Shown here one piece after another: positions 15,362 to 19,998 of a DNA stretch of 19,998 nt. The position numbers and the translations under genes were made by a program. Location of the stretch: NCBI GenBank assembly GCA_002869605.1, contig PKUI01000189.1, positions 1 to 19,998 on the forward strand, written 5' to 3'. The notes beneath the pieces are model-generated. The model was not told the DNA's origin. It saw only the letters and a list, made by a program, of their open reading frames with translations, and did no database searches. This DNA comes from Desulfuromonas sp. GTDB taxonomy: Bacteria > Desulfobacterota > Desulfuromonadia > Desulfuromonadales > SZUA-401. Numbering within the stretch: position 1 is the first letter of the stretch; every line of letters begins with the position of its first letter.

Positions 15362-16438
15362 ATGTCAGACGAGTGGCGCAGCCAACTCAAAGATTTTGTC
15401 AACAGCATCGAAAACATCAAACAGTACGTCAATCTCACCCCCGAGGAAGAACAGGTATTGCGCGACAACCGCACCACCTGGGGCACCACCCCCTACTTCG
15501 CCGCGCTGATGGACCGCGACGACCCGAACTGCCCGATCCGCAAGCAGGTCATCCCGAGCGCCCTCGAGCAGCAGAACCGCTACGGCATGCACGACTACCT
15601 GGTCTGGAAGGAAAACCGCGCCACCGAAGAGCAGCGCCCTGACAGTATTGCCCGCCAGTACACCGACCGGGTCGCCTTCACCGTCTCCCAGACCTGCGGC
15701 ATCTACTGCCGCCACTGCTTCCGCAAGGAGCTGGTGGTCGATGGCGACCTCAAGCTCGACTTCAACGTCGACGAGGGGCTGGCGTGGATTGCACAGCACC
15801 CCGAGGTACGCGACGTGCTGATCACCGGCGGCGACCCGCTGCTGCTCCCCGACGAGCAGATCGAGTACCTGCTGCGCAAGCTGCGCGAACTGCCGCATAT
15901 CGAGATGATCCGCTTCGGCAGCCGCCTGCCGATCGTTCTGCCACAACGCATCACCCCGGGGCTGAAGAAGGTTCTCGGCGAGTACCATCGCGTGCCGATC
16001 TGGATCAATACCCAGTGCAACCACCCCAAGGAGATCACCGAGGAGACCGCCAGAGCGGTCTTCGACCTGCTCTCGTGCGGGGTCAACGTCGGCAACCAGG
16101 CGGTGCTGCTCAAGGGGATCAACGACGACGTCGAAACCTTCCGCGAACTGCACCAGAAACTGCTGCGGGTGCGCATCCGCCCCTACTACGTGTTCTATTG
16201 CGAACCGGCTCCAGGGATCGACCACTTCCGCACCCCGGTCGAAAAAGGCGCCGAGCTGATCCGCGACGCCCTGCGCGGCCACACCACCGGTCTCGCCCAA
16301 CCGATGCACGTAATCGCCACCAACGTCGGCAAGATCCCGCTGATGCCCGATTACTACATCGTCGGCAAGGACGAGCAGAACTACACCCTACGCAATCACA
16401 AGGGGGAAGAGACACAGATCCCCAACATGCCCGAATAA
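15362..16438 (+). CDS. KamA-family radical SAM aminomutase-like protein 1 (non-canonical)
   Basis: A 358-residue PLP-dependent radical SAM protein of the lysine 2,3-aminomutase family; canonical members shift an alpha-amino group to the beta carbon. The [4Fe-4S] cysteines are C112, C116 and C119 (CGIYCRHC), GGDPL is at 156-160, and the candidate PLP lysine is K324. Differences from true lysine aminomutase are clear. The residue matching the lysine-binding Asp of YQCD is Glu281 (FYCEP). The second Asp, in [10 protein letters not shown], is replaced in the shortened VIATNVGK (317-324). The protein ends at NMPE without the C-terminal Cys cluster. In length it recalls EpmB, which modifies elongation factor P, but motifs differ and no epmA or efp is nearby. 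AAGGAG lies five bases before the ATG. Substrate unknown. Confidence 0.85.
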   Translation: MSDEWRSQLKDFVNSIENIKQYVNLTPEEEQVLRDNRTTWGTTPYFAALMDRDDPNCPIRKQVIPSALEQQNRYGMHDYLVWKENRATEEQRPDSIARQYTDRVAFTVSQTCGIYCRHCFRKELVVDGDLKLDFNVDEGLAWIAQHPEVRDVLITGGDPLLLPDEQIEYLLRKLRELPHIEMIRFGSRLPIVLPQRITPGLKKVLGEYHRVPIWINTQCNHPKEITEETARAVFDLLSCGVNVGNQAVLLKGINDDVETFRELHQKLLRVRIRPYYVFYCEPAPGIDHFRTPVEKGAELIRDALRGHTTGLAQPMHVIATNVGKIPLMPDYYIVGKDEQNYTLRNHKGEETQIPNMPE

Positions 16439-16471
16439 CAATTCATTCATCTCAAACACCGAGGAGAAACA

Positions 16472-16669
16472 GTGGAAGTCAAGGTATTCAACGGCGAACT
16501 CGAAAAAGCCATGAAGGTCATGAAACGCAAGCTACAGCAGGAAGGGATCTTCCGGGAGCTGAAGCGCCGGCGCTTTGCCGAAAAACCGAGCGATAAACGC
16601 AAACGAAAGCACAAGGAAGCACTGCGGCGCGAGCGCAAACGCCTGAGCAAGATACGCCGTTTCCTCTAA
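16472..16669 (+). CDS. rpsU: Small ribosomal subunit protein bS21
   Basis: A 65-residue, very basic protein of the small ribosomal subunit, located by the mRNA-anti-Shine-Dalgarno region and involved in initiation. It shows the bS21 pattern: an N-terminal strand (MEVKVFNGE), LEKAMKVMKRKLQQEGIFRE, then KRRRFAEKPSDKRKRK and an Arg/Lys-rich C-terminal helix ending RRFL. It starts with GTG, preceded at five bases by a strong GAGGAG. Its position is unusual: 33 bases after kamA 1 and 25 bases before kamA 2, all on one strand with no visible terminator or promoter between, so it is probably expressed as part of the kamA run. bS21 genes more often sit with dnaG/rpoD or gatB-like genes. Identity is firm by composition and motif order. 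Confidence 0.92.
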   Translation: MEVKVFNGELEKAMKVMKRKLQQEGIFRELKRRRFAEKPSDKRKRKHKEALRRERKRLSKIRRFL

Positions 16670-16694
16670 TCGAGAACCAAAGGACACAGCAAAC

Positions 16695-17867
16695 ATGAAA
16701 GCAGCTACACCCCGAGCCCAAAACGCACCCTGGATGAGCAATGACTGGCAGAGCGAACTGAAACACAACATCACCACGGTCAGTGCCCTTGAAGCGTACC
16801 TGCCGCTGAGCGATGCCGAACGGCGCGATCTCGCCGAAGTCGTCAACCGCCATCCGATGAACATTCCGCGTTACTACCTCGAACTGATCGACCCGCGCGA
16901 TCCCGACGACCCGATCCGCAAACTGGCGGTGCCGAGCACCGACGAACTGATCGTGGCCAGCGCCATGGGCGAAACCACCGGCGACCCGTACGGCGACGAC
17001 AAGCACGACAAGGGCAACGGCATCCTGCACAAGTACCCCTACACCGCCCTGGTGGTGGCCACCGAGTACTGCTCGATGTACTGCCGCCACTGCTTCCGCA
17101 AGCGGATGGTCGGGCTACCGAATGACCAGACCGTGCAGAGCTTCCAGAAGGCTGCCGCTTACATCGCCGCCCACCCCGAGATCAAGAACGTGGTGATGTC
17201 GGGCGGCGATCCGCTGCTGCTGCCGACCGAGGCGCTGCGCAAAATGCTCGACGCACTGCGCGACATCGAGCATCTGAACTACGTGCGCATCGGCTCGCGC
17301 GCGCCGGTGGTGTTTCCGACCCGCCTCTTCGAGGACGAGCTGATCGAGCTGCTCGCCGAGTTCAACCGTCACAAACCGCTCTACGTGCCGACCCACTTCA
17401 ACCACCCGCGCGAGATCACGCCGATCGCACGCGAGGCGATCGCGCGCCTGCGCAGCGCCGGGGTCACGGTTAACAACCAGGCGGTGCTGTTGCGCGGCGT
17501 CAACGACGACGTCGACACCCTCACCGAGCTGATGGACAGCCTGCTCGCCGCCGGCGTCAACCCCTACTACCTCTACCAGTGCATGCCGGTAGAGCGGGTA
17601 CGCCACCAGTTCCAGGTGCCGCTGAAAGAGGGCGTCGATCTGGTCGATGACGCGCGCCGCGAGATGGACGGCTACGCCAAGCGCTTCAAGTTCATCATCG
17701 GCCACGACATCGGCAAGCTCGAGATCTGCGGGCGCATCGACGACAAGCTGCTGCTCAAGCAGCTGCACGCCCGTCCCGGCCACCAGGAAGAATCGTCGCG
17801 CCTGCTCGTACGCCAGCTCACCGACAACGGCGGCTGGCTCGATGATCTCCCCGAGGTCGCCCTCTGA
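16695..17867 (+). CDS. KamA-family radical SAM aminomutase-like protein 2 (non-canonical)
   Basis: A 390-residue second paralogue. The radical SAM cysteines are C126, C130 and C133 (CSMYCRHC), GGDPLLLP is at 170-177, and [10 protein letters not shown] (233-242) is as in true lysine aminomutases. The first lysine-binding Asp is Met297 (YQCMPVE), and the second aligns with Gly336 in FIIGHDIGK, with candidate PLP lysine K341. After that the sequence departs from the family ([21 protein letters not shown]) and lacks the C-terminal Cys cluster. The ATG at 16695 has AAAGGA ten bases upstream; an internal ATG (16734) begins MSNDWQSEL, like paralogue 1, but has no ribosome binding site. The substrate is unknown and lysine seems unlikely. 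It follows rpsU and precedes canonical ablA by 82 bases. Confidence 0.85.
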   Translation: MKAATPRAQNAPWMSNDWQSELKHNITTVSALEAYLPLSDAERRDLAEVVNRHPMNIPRYYLELIDPRDPDDPIRKLAVPSTDELIVASAMGETTGDPYGDDKHDKGNGILHKYPYTALVVATEYCSMYCRHCFRKRMVGLPNDQTVQSFQKAAAYIAAHPEIKNVVMSGGDPLLLPTEALRKMLDALRDIEHLNYVRIGSRAPVVFPTRLFEDELIELLAEFNRHKPLYVPTHFNHPREITPIAREAIARLRSAGVTVNNQAVLLRGVNDDVDTLTELMDSLLAAGVNPYYLYQCMPVERVRHQFQVPLKEGVDLVDDARREMDGYAKRFKFIIGHDIGKLEICGRIDDKLLLKQLHARPGHQEESSRLLVRQLTDNGGWLDDLPEVAL

Positions 17868-17949
17868 TACGCAAGGCCTATCGCCGACGATAAACCAGCA
17901 CGCAGCGCCGCGTGCACAGACAGACAAACAAGCAAAAAAGGACAACACC

Positions 17950-19258
<1,309 letters not shown>

Positions 19259-19266
<8 letters not shown>

Positions 19267-19998
19267 CAAGATTGAAAAATTCAGGAACTCGCTGATTCAG
19301 CACGGCAAGGAGAACGACCGCGTCTACCTGATGAAGCTCGCCGACGAGGATATGCCCGGGCTGGTGATCTCGCTGATCCGCTACGCGGCCGTTGCCGGCT
19401 ACGGCAAGATCTTCGCCAAGGTCCCGAGCAGGCACCGCGAGGCCTTTTTGCGGGCCGGCTTCCGCCTGGAGGGGGAAATTCCCGGCTTCTACCGGGGGGA
19501 GAAGGACGCGGCGTTTCTCGGCTACTACCACGACGCTTCACGCCGGGAGGAAAGTCGCCCCGAGATGGTCAGGGAAGTGCTGGAGTTAGCCGAGCGCAAG
19601 GCCTGCCAGGAAGAACCGGTGCCGCTGCCGAAGGAACTGACTTGCCGGGTCGCCGGGCCTGAAGACACCGAGTCAATGGCCGATCTCTACCGCGAGGTGT
19701 TCGCCAGTTACCCGTTCCCGATCCACGACCCCGCCTACCTGTGCCAGACCATGGAAGAGAACCTGGTCTATTTCGGAGTCTGGGAGGGGGACAGCCTGAT
19801 CGCGCTGTCGTCTGCAGAGATGGACGTCGCCGCCGGCAACGCCGAGATGACCGACTTCGCCACCCTCCCCGCGTGCCGCGGGCGCGGCATCGCCCAGCAC
19901 CTGCTGCAGGAGATGGAAGAAGAGATGGCGCGGCGCAACATCCGCTCGCTCTACACCATCGCCCGCGCCTACTCCCACGGCATGAACATCACCTTCGC
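19259..19998 (+). CDS. ablB: Beta-lysine N6-acetyltransferase AblB, 3' truncated by window end
   Basis: GNAT-family enzyme that acetylates the epsilon amino group of beta-lysine using acetyl-CoA, giving N-epsilon-acetyl-beta-lysine, a compatible solute for salt stress. The first 246 codons are present and the gene runs off the right edge; family members are about 270-290 residues, so most of it is here. The N-terminal part contains [22 protein letters not shown] (48-69) and [16 protein letters not shown] (75-90). The C-terminal GNAT core has EMTDFATLP (196-204) and the CoA-binding loop [11 protein letters not shown] (206-216), then [16 protein letters not shown] (231-246), typical of AblB. 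It starts inside the last codons of ablA with an eight-base overlap. The ablA-ablB pair is well established in methanogens and some bacteria. Confidence 0.93.

Noticed and set aside
15362..16438. Naming KamA paralogue 1 as EpmB.
   Set aside because: Length is similar, but the pocket and C-terminal motifs differ from E. coli EpmB as I know it, and neither epmA nor efp is in the window.
17647..17949. An N-terminal extension of AblA into the end of kamA 2.
   Set aside because: The extension is a frame shadow of kamA 2 (Ser/Thr/Arg-rich). The conserved AblA N-terminus begins after ATG 17950, which has its own ribosome binding site.

Overview
The window reads as chromosomal DNA of a Gram-negative deltaproteobacterium, most likely of the Desulfuromonadales (Desulfuromonas/Pelobacter/Geobacter relatives). 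This is inferred from gene order, protein character and high GC, not from a database search. The evidence is the smc - roadblock - ftsY - zapB-like - zapA - 6S-like RNA - 5-FCL - rny - ymdB-like order, a UbiE/MenG methyltransferase, an AsmA/YhdP-type envelope protein, and a lysine 2,3-aminomutase/beta-lysine acetyltransferase (ablA-ablB) locus of the kind that makes the osmolyte N-epsilon-acetyl-beta-lysine. The last point hints at a marine or salt-exposed lifestyle.

Layout. (1) 1-8419, all minus strand, transcribed right to left: a housekeeping run for chromosome organisation (Smc), membrane targeting (FtsY), division (ZapB-like, ZapA), a 6S-RNA-like element, folate metabolism (5-formyl-THF cyclo-ligase), RNA decay (RNase Y) and the first 25 codons of a YmdB-type phosphoesterase. 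A good sigma70-type promoter (8481-8509) precedes smc. (2) 8581-12355, plus strand: an RluA-family pseudouridine synthase and a 933-residue AsmA-like protein. (3) 12409-12687: a MITE-like or REP-like non-coding repeat with long terminal inverted repeats and nested hairpins, followed by the ubiE terminator. (4) 12796-14027: ubiE/menG (minus) divergent from a mutT-type Nudix gene (plus). (5) 14210 to the end, plus strand: an IclR-family regulator, a 400-base highly structured intergenic leader, then kamA paralogue 1, ribosomal protein bS21 (rpsU), kamA paralogue 2, canonical ablA (kamA 3) and the truncated ablB.

The most interesting part is region 5. Three tandem KamA-family radical-SAM/PLP enzymes lie around a ribosomal protein gene. 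Only the third has both lysine-binding aspartates (D304, D341) and the C-terminal cysteine cluster of true lysine 2,3-aminomutase. The first two keep the radical SAM cysteines and a candidate PLP lysine, but their substrate-pocket positions differ and the C-terminal metal-binding tail is missing, so their substrates are unknown. The leader before kamA 1 carries consecutive hairpins, two competing stem choices near the ribosome binding site and an operator-like palindrome next to the regulator gene. Together these suggest a regulated operon that makes beta-amino acids or modifies proteins and is coupled to translation. The functional link is inference; the residues, gene order and inverted repeats are read directly from the sequence.
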